Origin: Gardnerella vaginalis 1500E
GTDB lineage: Bacteria > Actinomycetota > Actinomycetes > Actinomycetales > Bifidobacteriaceae
Reading direction: 5' to 3'
DNA length: 64,000 nucleotides
Assembly: GCF_000263595.1 (NCBI RefSeq)
Contig: NZ_ADES01000007.1
Coordinates: 1-64,000, forward strand
How positions within the stretch are numbered: position 1 is the first letter of the stretch; the number at the start of each line of letters is the position of its first letter. The position numbers were made by a program, and so were the translations under genes. The notes beneath the pieces are model-generated. The model saw nothing but the letters and a program-made list of their open reading frames with translations, was not told the origin of the DNA and did not search any database. Shown in pieces: positions 55,570-64,000 of this stretch.

Positions 55570-56994
55570 TTACTTATTTACTTCTTCAGGATTAGGAATC
55601 AAGAAGGAGCAAACAAACGCAAGTGCAAGCAACACAATGCCCGCAACCATCGAAGCCATGTATCCGCCTGTTGCACCATTAGTTCCTGCAACATTCGTCA
55701 TCACAGCGTAGAGAATTGCAAAGCTCAAGCCAGCACCCAAGTTAAACGCTCCAGCATTCATGCCTGGCAAATAACCCGGATTATCTTTTGGAGAAAGCAC
55801 AATACCAAGTCCGTTAAGCATAATGTTGGCAATGCCGGCGTAGCTTACGCCCATAGCGAGCGAAAGCTCCACAAGCGCCCACACAGAAGGCACTCCAGCA
55901 ACGTAAATGCCAAAAAGCACGCCAACCATGCTCAGCAAAATACCAATGCGAAGCACCAAACGGTAACCAAACTTTGCGGCTAAAATACCGGCAATAGGTC
56001 CGAACAGGAATCCAATAATTGCGTAAGGCGTAAGCGTTGCAAAGCTCACAACATCAGCTCCCAAATGTGCACCAGCCTTCGCATCCTGCGCAAGCTGTGG
56101 CACAACGCCGTTCATCAAAGCGAACACGCCAGTCATAGTCAAAAGTGTGCAAGAAAGAAGACCCCACGTACGACGCTGCTTCATGTAGTGGGTAGAAACA
56201 AGCGGAGCTGCACTATTGCCCTCAATCTTCCAGAACACGACGAAGAACACAACAGCCACAACCACAAGTCCTGCAATCATAGTCAAGTTTGCGGAAGCAA
56301 GCTTATCAATCTCATTAATTGCAAGGTAAGCAGCCAAGAACGCAATGCCAAGAGTTATAACGCCCAGCCAATCCATTCGCGGCGTTTCTTCAGCGTGAGA
56401 TTCATCCGCAGCAAGAATAACCATAACAACTGCAACAACAGCAATACCGGCCATAGTCCAGAAGACGGAACGGAATCCATAATTGCCAGCAAGCCATCCG
56501 CCAAGAAGGGCATCAACGCCTGCAATACCGCCGTTTACGGAAGTTAAAATTGCCATCAATTTTGCGTAACGCTTTTCTTCCGTCACGCGAACGCGCAGCA
56601 TAATCAAGCACATTGGAACCACAGGACCAGACGCACCCTGCAAAATACGGCCAATCATCAAAATATTCACGTCTGGAGCGAGCGCCGACACAACGCAACC
56701 TAAAATCGTAGAAATTAAAATGCCAATAAGCACCTTTTTACGACCAACTAAATCAGCCAATCGCGGCAAAAACAGCGAGAACAAAGCTGCTGCGGTAAAG
56801 AATACCGTTTGAGTTAAGCCGATTTGCGTATCAGTTGTGTGAAGCTCTTTCGTCATCGTTGCCAATGCAGGAGACAGCATCGAAGCGTTAAGCTGGAATG
56901 CAAAAATTGCCACAAGAAGCGCAGTCATTAGCGCTACAATTGAGCGGCCGCCTTTATCTAATATTGAAGGCGCTGGAGATGAAACCTCAGTCAT
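55570..56994 (-). CDS. Major facilitator superfamily transporter
   Basis: 474 residues, 12-14 membrane helices. The motif A between helices 2 and 3 is ADLVGRKKVLIGIL and the start of the family is FQLNASMLSPALATMTKEL; ILQGASGPVVPMC is motif C-like. It lies 65 bp downstream of a nucleoside hydrolase gene on the same strand, so nucleosides are a reasonable guess for its substrate. Drug export cannot be excluded from sequence alone. Confidence 0.85.
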   Translation of the reverse strand: MTEVSSPAPSILDKGGRSIVALMTALLVAIFAFQLNASMLSPALATMTKELHTTDTQIGLTQTVFFTAAALFSLFLPRLADLVGRKKVLIGILISTILGCVVSALAPDVNILMIGRILQGASGPVVPMCLIMLRVRVTEEKRYAKLMAILTSVNGGIAGVDALLGGWLAGNYGFRSVFWTMAGIAVVAVVMVILAADESHAEETPRMDWLGVITLGIAFLAAYLAINEIDKLASANLTMIAGLVVVAVVFFVVFWKIEGNSAAPLVSTHYMKQRRTWGLLSCTLLTMTGVFALMNGVVPQLAQDAKAGAHLGADVVSFATLTPYAIIGFLFGPIAGILAAKFGYRLVLRIGILLSMVGVLFGIYVAGVPSVWALVELSLAMGVSYAGIANIMLNGLGIVLSPKDNPGYLPGMNAGAFNLGAGLSFAILYAVMTNVAGTNGATGGYMASMVAGIVLLALAFVCSFLIPNPEEVNK

Positions 56995-57058
56995 AATAAC
57001 CTCGTATCAAATTATTCTAAATAGTATCCGAAAAATATCCGCAATAATTCTAGTACAA

Positions 57059-57997
57059 TTAGCCAATGCGCTTAAGCGCGTCGACAATTAAATCCCAGAA
57101 TTTATCAAAATCAAGCTTCGTAGCAACCTGCGTATGGCACTGCGCAGCCGAAGGCTCCGGCCCACGCAAATCTGCAACTGTCATACCAAGCGTCAAATCA
57201 CCCTTAATTTCAACGTCAAGTGGGCAGCGACGAGTTTGAACAACACTGTGATCAATCAAATACGCAATCGTGCAAGGATCGTGCAAAGGCGGATCAATAA
57301 AGTCCTGATTATTCTGGTATGCCTTGCGGAAGAAGTCCATCAAACCGCTTGCAAAAGCCGCAAGAGGCGTTCCAACTGCGTCAATCTTTGCTTGAGCTTC
57401 CGGCGTACAAAGAGCCTGATGCGTTAAATCAAGGCCAACCATTGTAATAGGCCATGCCTCGTTAAACACAACGTGCGCCGCTTCCGGATCCGTCTTAATA
57501 TTAAACTCCGCAACTGCGCTCCAATTTCCAACGTGGTATCCGCCGCCCATAAGCACGACTTCCTTAACGCGGCTCACAATTCGCGGCTCCATACGCACAG
57601 CCATAGCGATATTCGTAAGCGGGCCTGTTGGAACAAGCGTAATTGTGCCAGGCTCGTGGCTCATAATCGTGTCAATAATCCAATTTACAGCGTGACCTTC
57701 GTCCAGCGGGCGCGTTGGCTCCGGAAGAGTTACGCCATCCAAGCCTGTTTCGCCGTGGACTGCAGCTGCAACTTCCAGCGGACGAATCATAGGGCGATCG
57801 CAGCCTGCGTGCACAGGAATATTAGTAGCATGCGCCATTTCCAGCGTTGCGCGCGCATTATACGTGACTTTTTCGAGACTTTGGTTGCCGCCAACAGTTG
57901 TTACGCCAATCAAATCGATATTCGGATTGCCAAGTGCTAACAAAATAGCCATGGCATCATCATGACCAGGATCGCAATCCAGGATTATGGAAGTCAT
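57059..57997 (-). CDS. Ribonucleoside hydrolase (inosine/uridine-preferring type)
   Basis: 312 residues from ATG 57997, with AAAGGAG upstream. It splits nucleosides to base and ribose. DCDPGHDDAMAILLALG gives the Asp-rich calcium site; VPTGPLTNIA, MGGGYHVGNWSAVAEFNIKTDPEAAHVVF and HDPCTIAYL are the other motifs. It would work with the MFS transporter downstream. The substrate preference is not readable. Confidence 0.92.
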   Translation of the reverse strand: MTSIILDCDPGHDDAMAILLALGNPNIDLIGVTTVGGNQSLEKVTYNARATLEMAHATNIPVHAGCDRPMIRPLEVAAAVHGETGLDGVTLPEPTRPLDEGHAVNWIIDTIMSHEPGTITLVPTGPLTNIAMAVRMEPRIVSRVKEVVLMGGGYHVGNWSAVAEFNIKTDPEAAHVVFNEAWPITMVGLDLTHQALCTPEAQAKIDAVGTPLAAFASGLMDFFRKAYQNNQDFIDPPLHDPCTIAYLIDHSVVQTRRCPLDVEIKGDLTLGMTVADLRGPEPSAAQCHTQVATKLDFDKFWDLIVDALKRIG

Positions 57998-58053
57998 TAT
58001 TACTCCTTTGTAAACTGATTCATTTTTCAAGTGCGACACTATAAGTCACATAA

Positions 58054-58079
58054 CATTTGTTTATACGTGTAAACAAATG
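58054..58079 (-). promoter_or_regulatory. 26-bp palindrome upstream of the nucleoside hydrolase
   Basis: CATTTGTTTATAC (58054-58066) mirrors GTGTAAACAAATG (58067-58079) with one mismatch. The centre ACGT and the arm TTTA are like LacI-family operators. It lies 57 bp upstream of the start codon, where a repressor would control the hydrolase-transporter pair. The regulator is not in this window. Confidence 0.7.
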
Positions 58080-58141
58080 ACCAAAAACAAGTATAGCAGG
58101 ACAACGCTTTATTGCAATAAAATTTCTGCACAATATAAAAG

Positions 58142-58290
58142 CGACATAAACTACTCAACGCTGCGCTGTTTAAGTCGAAATCTGGCTGGAAACCGACATA
58201 AACTACTCACGCGCGTGCTGTTTATGCCGTATTTTCCTGCGTAAGCGACATAAACTACTCACGACTGAGTAGTTTCGGTCGGAATATCAT
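58142..58290. repeat. 52-bp hairpin repeat, family B, three tandem units
   Basis: Units begin CGACATAAACTACTCA at 58142, 58194 and 58246, exactly 52 bp apart. In the third, AAACTACTCA pairs fully with TGAGTAGTTT, and CGAC/GTCG closes the stem. The other units keep the outer pairs with changes in the arms. Confidence 0.85.
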
Positions 58291-58314
58291 AAGAAATCTG
58301 AAGCAAAAGGCATG

Positions 58315-58347
58315 AAAAAAGGGTTTCTAGCGATTTGCTAGAAACCC
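58315..58347 (-). terminator. Intrinsic terminator of tRNA-Ser
   Basis: GGGTTTCTAGC (58321-58331) and GCTAGAAACCC (58337-58347) form a perfect 11-bp stem. On the minus strand it is followed by TTTTTT. Confidence 0.92.
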
Positions 58348-58353
58348 TAATTG

Positions 58354-58438
58354 CGGATGAGGCGAGATTCGAACTCGCGGTAGGTTTCCCTACAACGGTT
58401 TTCAAGACCGTCTCCTTAGACCGCTCGGACACCCATCC
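58354..58438 (-). tRNA. tRNA-Ser (anticodon TGA)
   Basis: 85 nt. Acceptor GGATGGG pairs with CTCATCC. The D arm, anticodon loop CTTGAAA (TGA anticodon), a long variable arm and T arm GAGTTCGAATCTC are all readable. The 3' CCA is not encoded. It is downstream of serS on the same strand. Confidence 0.96.
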
Positions 58439-58520
58439 AATCTGCGAAGAAACGCAATAAACAATTAACACGCTTCAACGCACAAGGGTTAAGCATATCA
58501 TTACGCGTGGAACGCGACTC

Positions 58521-59807
58521 TCACGCTTCCCACTTCGTAGGCTCAATAACTTCCTTACCGCCCATATAAGCCTGCATTGCCTTTGGAATATCAATCGAAC
58601 CGTCTTCATGCTGATGATTTTCCAAAATAGCCACAAGCCAGCGAGTAGTAGCCAAAGTGCCGTTCAAAGTGCTTACTGGTCGAGTTCCGCCATCTTCCAT
58701 GCGTTCGCGCACATTCAAGCGACGAGCCTGATACTCCGTGCAGTTAGAAGTAGAAGTAAGCTCGCGGTAGCGGCCTTGCGTTGGCACCCAAGCTTCGCAA
58801 TCAAACTTGCGAGCAGCAGAAGAACCAAGATCGCCTGCAGCAGTGTCAATAATGCGGTAAGGAACTTCCACCTTCGCCAGCATTTCCTGCTCCATACCTA
58901 GCAACTTCTGATGCTCGGCGCGAGAATCTTCCTGCTTGCAGTAAACGAACATCTCAACCTTGTCGAACTGATGCACGCGAATAATTCCGGAAGTATCCTT
59001 ACCAGCAGCACCAGCCTCACGGCGGTAGCAGCTAGACCAACCGCAATATCGCAAAGCACCGTTGCTTAAGTCAAGAATCTCATCCTCATGCATACCAGCC
59101 AAAGCAACTTCGGAAGTACCAACCAAATACTGATCATCCGGCTCACGCAAACGGTAAATCTCATCCGCGTGAGAATTCAAGAAGCCCGTACCACGCATAA
59201 CTTCCGGACGCACAAGAGTTGGCGTAATCGCAAGCGTAAAACCGTGCTCTTCTGCTTGGTCTACAGCCATAGTAAGCATTGCGATTTGCAAGCGAGCCAC
59301 AGCGCCACGCAAGAAGTAGAAGCGAGAGCCTGCAACCTTTACACCGCGACGCATATCAATTCCAGCAACGCCGGTTCCAAGAGTTAAATGATCCTTTGGC
59401 TCGAAACCTTCAGCCGCAAAATCGCGAGGAGTACCAACCTTCTTAACAACCACGTAGTCGTCTTCTCCGCCTTCTGGAGCCTCATCTTCAACGATGTTAG
59501 AAAGCTTCCACATTGCGGTTGTGTAGTCGGCAGTAGCTTTTTCGGATTCAACCTTATACTCAGCCACCTTTTGAGCCAATTCCTTAGTTTCTGCAATAAG
59601 CGCGGCCTTTTCTTCCGCAGGAGCAGAAGCAACCTTCTTACCAATCGCCTTCTGCTCAGCGCGAGCAGCTTCAAAAGCCTTAAGAGCATCACGGCGCAAA
59701 TCGTCATTGCGCAACACTTCATCGACGAGTTCAACGGACTCACCACGCTTGCGCTGCGATTCCTTAACTACGTCTGCATGTTCACGAATAAATTGAATAT
59801 CAAGCAT
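58521..59807 (-). CDS. serS: Seryl-tRNA synthetase
   Basis: 428 residues from ATG 59807. The N-terminal helical coiled-coil arm ([17 protein letters not shown], about 1-110) binds the long variable arm of tRNA-Ser. Class II motif 2 is [28 protein letters not shown] and motif 3 is [21 protein letters not shown] (59815-59820, minus strand) ends seven bases before the ATG, so a leaderless transcript is likely; no Shine-Dalgarno sequence. The gene and its tRNA substrate are neighbours. Confidence 0.95.
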   Translation of the reverse strand: MLDIQFIREHADVVKESQRKRGESVELVDEVLRNDDLRRDALKAFEAARAEQKAIGKKVASAPAEEKAALIAETKELAQKVAEYKVESEKATADYTTAMWKLSNIVEDEAPEGGEDDYVVVKKVGTPRDFAAEGFEPKDHLTLGTGVAGIDMRRGVKVAGSRFYFLRGAVARLQIAMLTMAVDQAEEHGFTLAITPTLVRPEVMRGTGFLNSHADEIYRLREPDDQYLVGTSEVALAGMHEDEILDLSNGALRYCGWSSCYRREAGAAGKDTSGIIRVHQFDKVEMFVYCKQEDSRAEHQKLLGMEQEMLAKVEVPYRIIDTAAGDLGSSAARKFDCEAWVPTQGRYRELTSTSNCTEYQARRLNVRERMEDGGTRPVSTLNGTLATTRWLVAILENHQHEDGSIDIPKAMQAYMGGKEVIEPTKWEA

Positions 59808-59834
59808 GCACTCTAGCCTAGTGCCGCAAGGCGA

Positions 59835-59890
59835 CAGATAAATATACAGGCAAGTATGCAGATAAATATACAGATAAGTATGCAATAAAT
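59835..59890. repeat. Short repeat between serS and thioredoxin gene
   Basis: GATAAATATACAG and AAGTATGCA units alternate twice between the divergent genes. They probably overlap the promoters of both genes. Confidence 0.6.
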
Positions 59891-59934
59891 ACATGGGGTA
59901 TACTTATATAAACAGACTAAAGATAGGAGAAAAA

Positions 59935-60279
59935 ATGGCAGTTATTCACGCAAGCCAGGAAGATTTTATGTCTATTATTAAGTCTAACGAAATCGTTTTC
60001 GTTGACTTTTGGGCAACATGGTGCGGTCCGTGCCGTTCATTTGGTCCAATTTTTGAATCTGTAAGCAATAATCATCCAGATATTGCTTTTGTTAAAATCG
60101 ACATTGACGAAAATCAGCAAATAGCAGAAGAAGCAGAAATCCATTCTATTCCAACTATTCAGGTCATAAAAAATGGTGGATTGGTTTGGAATCACCAAGG
60201 TGCTATAACTGCTAACGAATTAGAGTTGGTAGTTTCAAAAGCAAAAGAACTTGTAACGGACGACGATTCAGAAGACTGA
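59935..60279 (+). CDS. trxA: Thioredoxin
   Basis: 114 residues from ATG 59935, with AGGAG six bases upstream; the earlier in-frame start lies in the repeat region. FWATWCGPCRSFGP contains the CGPC redox site. A compact single thioredoxin domain with a cis-Pro segment (HSIPTIQV). It reduces protein disulfides. Confidence 0.93.
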   Translation: MAVIHASQEDFMSIIKSNEIVFVDFWATWCGPCRSFGPIFESVSNNHPDIAFVKIDIDENQQIAEEAEIHSIPTIQVIKNGGLVWNHQGAITANELELVVSKAKELVTDDDSED

Positions 60280-60425
60280 AATTAATAAACGTTGAAATAG
60301 CGCCCTTCTCTTTACGTGCTACTAGAATATTAATAACTTTGGTTATTTGCCAACTTGGTTATTCGCAGTCAAGCTCTCGATTGTGCTATTTATTTTGATT
60401 GCGTTTACTCAACAAAGGGAGATTT

Positions 60426-61415
60426 ATGGCCACCAGTCACCGCAAGCATACCGTTACGCTTAGTTCGCTCAGTTTACGTCAGTGGGCTAAGTTTGGTGCG
60501 ATTATTGTGAGCTCCGTATCTTTGGTGGCACTCGGCTTTACTTCCCGCGGCTTTTACACTTCATCTAAAGAGCACGCAGCACCTGTCACTTCGTATTCTG
60601 CAACTGATTCCACGCAAGTTTCTCGTGGCGCTGCTCGAGATGTTTTCACTAAAAGCGCAACTTCATATATAAACGTTGTTATAAACGGACATCATCGCAC
60701 GATTTTAGGCACTAATTTTACCGACGTAAAATCAGTTTTAGACGCTGGTGATATTACTCTTGAGCCGCACGATGTTGTAACGCCTTCACTTAACACAAAA
60801 GTTGACGAATCAACCGTTATTACGATTAATCGCGCCGGAGCAAAGCTCGAAACTTCCGACGATCCAATTGCTTTTAACGTTGTGAAAAAAGAAACAGCAG
60901 CTCTTCCTAAAGGTACTGAAAAAGTGCAAAGCCAGGGCGCTGACGGTGTTATGGAAACCGCAAAAATAGTTACTCGCACAAAAGGTAAAGTTGTTTCTTC
61001 CAACATTTTTGCTTCCTACGTAAAGAAAGCTCCAAAAGACAAGGTTATTCTTGTTGGAACTGGTGGAACTTCGGCAAATCTTGGATTAGCTGCTTCTATT
61101 GGAACTACAGTTCCGGCTGGCGAAATGCAACAATGGGCTCACGACTGGCTTATTTCCAACGGTTATAGTGAAGCAGACTTTACAGCTACAGTATTCATTA
61201 TTTCTCATGAATCAGGCTGGAGAGTAAATGCTATGAATCCTTCTGGAGCTTACGGCTTACCTCAAGCTTTGCCGGGTGGAAAGATGGCTTCTGCGGGCGC
61301 TGACTGGGCCACGAATTATCAGACTCAGCTCCGCTGGTTCTGGAATTACTGCAACGGCCGCTACGGTTCTATTCAGGGCGCTTATCAACACTGGCTCTCC
61401 TACCGCAGCTACTGA
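60426..61415 (+). CDS. Secreted cell-wall hydrolase with DUF348, G5 and lysozyme-like domains
   Basis: 329 residues from ATG 60426 (AAAGGGAG upstream). A signal helix (about 20-45) is followed by a DUF348 domain (about 75-140), a G5 domain (about 150-230, KKETAALPKGTEKVQSQG and KGKVVSS), and a C-terminal lysozyme-like domain (about 240-329) with the catalytic Glu in ISHESGW and PSGAYGLPQALPGGKMAS. This layout is that of Rpf/transglycosylase-type wall remodelling enzymes of Gram-positive bacteria. It may cleave peptidoglycan during growth. Confidence 0.85.
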   Translation: MATSHRKHTVTLSSLSLRQWAKFGAIIVSSVSLVALGFTSRGFYTSSKEHAAPVTSYSATDSTQVSRGAARDVFTKSATSYINVVINGHHRTILGTNFTDVKSVLDAGDITLEPHDVVTPSLNTKVDESTVITINRAGAKLETSDDPIAFNVVKKETAALPKGTEKVQSQGADGVMETAKIVTRTKGKVVSSNIFASYVKKAPKDKVILVGTGGTSANLGLAASIGTTVPAGEMQQWAHDWLISNGYSEADFTATVFIISHESGWRVNAMNPSGAYGLPQALPGGKMASAGADWATNYQTQLRWFWNYCNGRYGSIQGAYQHWLSYRSY

Positions 61416-61597
61416 TTTAAGTAATTTTGATTTTTGAACATAAGTTGCACTAAAACAAGTCGGTTTCGCAAGTCGGTTTCGCAAGTCGGTTTTTTACTTT
61501 GACTGCGTAAGCTTACTACGTACGCTTGTTTAGCGCGTTGACTGTGCACCTTGGTTTTACACGTTTTTTAGCTTTTAGAACAGAAAAGGATTTTATT

Positions 61598-63202
61598 GTG
61601 GCAATAGCAAATTGGCTATCTTTTGAAAGCCGTAATCTCAGCCATGCTTTGGCAGGAGAAGAAGCATACCGCAATAATCGTCTTACTAAACCCGCACTAA
61701 TTTCCCTTGCAATTCTTACGTTTATTACCTTCATAGGTAATTTTGCGCAACTGCAACTTACGGCAGCTCTTCCAACAATTGTGCAAGAATTTGGCATAAG
61801 CGTTACAACAGGCCAGTGGCTAACCTCTATTTTCCAGCTGATTATGGCAATTATGGTGCCGCTTACAGCGTTCTTAACTCGCCGATTTTCGACGCGTCAA
61901 ATTGTTATTACTTCCATGCTTCTTTTTACAATCGGCTCGGTTCTTGCGTGGCTAAGTAACGATTTTATGATGGCACTTATTGGCCGCACTCTCGAAGCGA
62001 TTGGCACAGGCGTAATGTGGCCTGTTTTGCAAATAACCGTCTTCTCCGTATTCCCTGTTACGCGCCGCGGTATGGCTATGGGCAGCGTTGGCATGGCAAT
62101 GAGCATTGCTCCAGCAATCGGCCCTACTATTGGTGGTTTGCAAACTGATATTAACGGATGGCGATCAATCTTCTGCTCTCTTACGATTATCGGCATAATT
62201 TCCGTGATTTTATCGGTTCTTTTCCTGCATAATTTTGGAGAACACGATCCTAACGCTCACGCCGACTTCTTCTCGGTTGGCCTTTCAATTATTGGTTTTG
62301 GCGGACTTATGTTCGGCTTCACTAATATTGAAGGATGTGGAATTGCGAATCCGCTTTCTTGGGCTCCTATGGTCGTTGGCGCTTTTGGAATTGCGTGGTT
62401 TGTTATAAGACAGTTGCGAGCGCAGAAGAGTGGGCGTATACCTCTTCTAGGTCTTGGCGTGCTTAAGAATCGTTACTTTATGATTGGCACAATTTGCGCA
62501 TGCTTAACTTTCTTCGCTTTTAGCTCGATTATGGTGCTTATTCCGCTTTATATTCAGTCCGACCGCGGTTTTTCTGCAACGATGAGCGGCCTGATTCTAC
62601 TTCCAGGCGCTTTTGGAATGGCTATTTCGCAATATTTTGGCGGACGCATGCTGGATCGTTTCGGAGTTAGACCAGTTGCAATGGCAGGCTCTATTATTCT
62701 GCTTTTTGGCACTGTAATGATGAGTCTTATTGACATGAATACGTGGATTTGGTGGATTTCTATTTGGCAATTCACTCGCCAAATTGGTATGGGGTTCTTG
62801 CTTATGCCAATAACAACCTGGTCGCTTAATTGCTTGCATCCAGAAGAGCTTGGCGATGGTTCTGCAGTAACTAATACTATGCGTCAGCTTTGGGGTGCGA
62901 TTGGCGCTCCTGTGCTAGTGGTTACTATGACGGTTCTAACAACGTGGCATCATACTATTACTGGCACCGGTCACGCAGCAGATGTTGCTGCCAGCATTTT
63001 TGGCGTGCAGTGGACGCTACGTATTAGCGCGATTATTACCGCTGTTATGGCACTACTGGTCATTTTTGGCGTTAAAGGTGAAGGAACAGGATCAGCGCAT
63101 AATCTTGCGCGCAGGGCAATTAATCGAATGCGCGTTCTGCATATTCCTCACGCAACAGAGCATCACGATGTTATGCACGATCACACGCATCATCAATACT
63201 AA
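61598..63202 (+). CDS. MFS transporter, DHA2 (14-helix drug/H+ antiporter) type
   Basis: 534 residues from GTG 61598 with AAAAGGA upstream; a longer frame to 61526 has no family sequence. 14 predicted helices. The motif WLTSIFQLIMAIMVPLTAFLTRRFSTRQ (motif A, helix 2-3) and GRTLEAIGTGVMWPVLQI (motif C-like) fit the EmrB/QacA subfamily. It probably exports toxic or drug-like compounds; the substrate is not readable. C-terminal His-rich tail (HATEHHDVMHDHTHHQY) is unusual and could bind metal. Confidence 0.87.
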   Translation: MAIANWLSFESRNLSHALAGEEAYRNNRLTKPALISLAILTFITFIGNFAQLQLTAALPTIVQEFGISVTTGQWLTSIFQLIMAIMVPLTAFLTRRFSTRQIVITSMLLFTIGSVLAWLSNDFMMALIGRTLEAIGTGVMWPVLQITVFSVFPVTRRGMAMGSVGMAMSIAPAIGPTIGGLQTDINGWRSIFCSLTIIGIISVILSVLFLHNFGEHDPNAHADFFSVGLSIIGFGGLMFGFTNIEGCGIANPLSWAPMVVGAFGIAWFVIRQLRAQKSGRIPLLGLGVLKNRYFMIGTICACLTFFAFSSIMVLIPLYIQSDRGFSATMSGLILLPGAFGMAISQYFGGRMLDRFGVRPVAMAGSIILLFGTVMMSLIDMNTWIWWISIWQFTRQIGMGFLLMPITTWSLNCLHPEELGDGSAVTNTMRQLWGAIGAPVLVVTMTVLTTWHHTITGTGHAADVAASIFGVQWTLRISAIITAVMALLVIFGVKGEGTGSAHNLARRAINRMRVLHIPHATEHHDVMHDHTHHQY

Positions 63203-63214
63203 ATAGCTCGCAAG

Positions 63215-63305
63215 CGACATAAACTACTCACGACTGAGCAGTTTTGGCCGAATTTTGCCGAAAAAGCGGCATAAACTACTCACCACTGCGCTGTTTAGGT
63301 CGACT
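63215..63305. repeat. 52-bp hairpin repeat, family B, two tandem units
   Basis: Units start at 63215 (CGACATAAACTACTCACGAC) and 63267 (CGGCATAAACTACTCACCAC), 52 bp apart. They fill the gap between the convergent DHA2 transporter and miaA genes. Confidence 0.85.
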
Positions 63306-63324
63306 TTCGTTTTAGACACGTAAT

Positions 63325-64000
63325 TTACTGCACAAATCCAAGATGATGCTGAGTAGCACCAGAGTCTTCGTCGTCAAACTCCCCCGCATCTGCAGCATCA
63401 ACCAACGCCATAGCAGCATCCGCAAGATCCGGACGCATAGCATCCAACCAGTGAATGCGCGCATCTCGCCCAAACCAACCCATCTGCTTGCGCGCAAGTC
63501 GACGAGTCTTCTGCGCAATATCCTCAAAAGCATCGTCCTCGCTCCACACACCATCCAAATAATCCATAATCTGCTGGTATCCGAGCGCACGAGCTGCAGT
63601 AACACCCAATCTCCCTCGAATTGTGCGCACTTCGTCCACAAAACCCTGCTCGCGCATCAACTGCGTACGCAAATTCACACGCTTATCCAAATCCTCACGA
63701 CGCAAATCCAAACCAATTTGCAGGCAATCAACCACATACTTGTACTTTGGAAGCGTTGCAGAATAAGGCTTTCCGGTAAGCTCAATCACTTCAAGCGCGC
63801 GAATTGTGCGGCGAGGATTGCGCGCATCCATATTAGCTGCAGCAATGGGATCCTTTTGCTTCAACTCATCAAACAGCGCACCCGCACCCTCTTTTCGCTC
63901 GCGCTCCTCCAAAGCCGCACGAATAGTCGCATCCGTACCCGGAAAAGTAATATCATCCACGGCAGCGCGCGCATATAATCCGGAACCGCCAACTAAAATC
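63325..64000 (-). CDS. miaA: tRNA dimethylallyltransferase (3' part of gene)
   Basis: The frame continues past the right edge of the window, so the N-terminal part (P-loop and dimethylallyl-binding region) is missing. The visible 224 residues start [17 protein letters not shown], a conserved MiaA motif, followed by [18 protein letters not shown] and [13 protein letters not shown]. The enzyme adds dimethylallyl to A37 of tRNAs reading UNN. It ends in an acidic low-complexity tail. Confidence 0.9.
   Translation of the reverse strand, partial: ILVGGSGLYARAAVDDITFPGTDATIRAALEERERKEGAGALFDELKQKDPIAAANMDARNPRRTIRALEVIELTGKPYSATLPKYKYVVDCLQIGLDLRREDLDKRVNLRTQLMREQGFVDEVRTIRGRLGVTAARALGYQQIMDYLDGVWSEDDAFEDIAQKTRRLARKQMGWFGRDARIHWLDAMRPDLADAAMALVDAADAGEFDDEDSGATQHHLGFVQ

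Larger units (their letters stand above)
58040..58353. other. Intergenic region: operator palindrome, three family B units, terminator
   Basis: The 356-bp gap between the nucleoside hydrolase start (57997) and the tRNA holds, left to right, a 26-bp near-perfect palindrome (58054-58079), family B repeats (58142-58290) and the tRNA terminator (58315-58347). There is no open frame of note. Confidence 0.85.

Noticed and set aside
58142-58290. Family B units taken for tRNA or CRISPR repeats
   Set aside because: Each is a complete hairpin in a 52-bp tandem unit; no spacer and no tRNA cloverleaf.

Overview
The window is 64 kb of bacterial chromosome from an actinobacterium of the family Bifidobacteriaceae, most likely Gardnerella or a close low-GC relative. 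Three things point there. The tmRNA encodes the tag AKSNRTEFALAA, which I recall from bifidobacteria. The genes are AT-rich yet arranged in actinobacterial order (rpmE-prfA-prmC-tsaC-wecA; rpsP-khpA-rimM-trmD; coaD-coiled coil-yceD-rpmF). A very large wall-anchored surface protein also fits a mucosal actinobacterium. The genus is inferred from memory of these families, not from a search.

Left end (1-6146): a type II-C CRISPR-Cas locus, all on the minus strand (cas9, cas1, cas2). The first repeat of the array and part of one spacer are inside the window; the rest of the array lies beyond the left edge. An anti-repeat sits beside the first repeat. A membrane-anchored CAP-domain protein is upstream of cas9. 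6461-18194: housekeeping genes ssb, proS, a PIF1-like helicase, orn, a toxin-antitoxin pair with a clear promoter and operator, guaB, wecA, tsaC, prmC, prfA and rpmE. 18293-28151: one 3141-residue surface adhesin and its long upstream region, which carries a C10 homopolymer. 28152-34175: tmRNA, a secreted HNH nuclease coupled to a degenerate ABC-type membrane protein, rnhB, lepB and rplS.

34433-41772: an ABC importer-like operon of unknown substrate (ATPase plus fused permease). It is preceded by a 48-codon gene with a consensus promoter and strong ribosome binding site. Next come rdgB, rph and an ABC-F protein. 41869-54795: rnc, a structured-looking convergent intergenic region, rpmF-yceD-coiled coil-coaD, a DUF3039 protein, pncB, cysS, ffh, an EEP-family phosphatase/nuclease, and rpsP-khpA-rimM-trmD. 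54798-64000: rsmD, an MFS transporter with a nucleoside hydrolase, tRNA-Ser(TGA) beside serS, thioredoxin, a G5-domain wall hydrolase, a DHA2-type MFS transporter and the 3' part of miaA.

Most genes serve translation and RNA quality control: release factor and its methylase, tmRNA, RNases, ribosomal proteins, tRNA modification and aminoacylation. The accessory layer is CRISPR-Cas, the toxin-antitoxin pair, the adhesin, the nuclease/degenerate ABC pair and the ABC importer operon. Running through all of it are short repeats: two families of 52-53 bp tandem units, and 9-12 bp repeats that have entered housekeeping genes in frame. The strongest candidates for something undescribed are the 48-codon gene (37963-38109), the repeat/anti-repeat hairpin of the CRISPR array (30-95), the region between rnc and rpmF, and the dispersed hairpin repeats.
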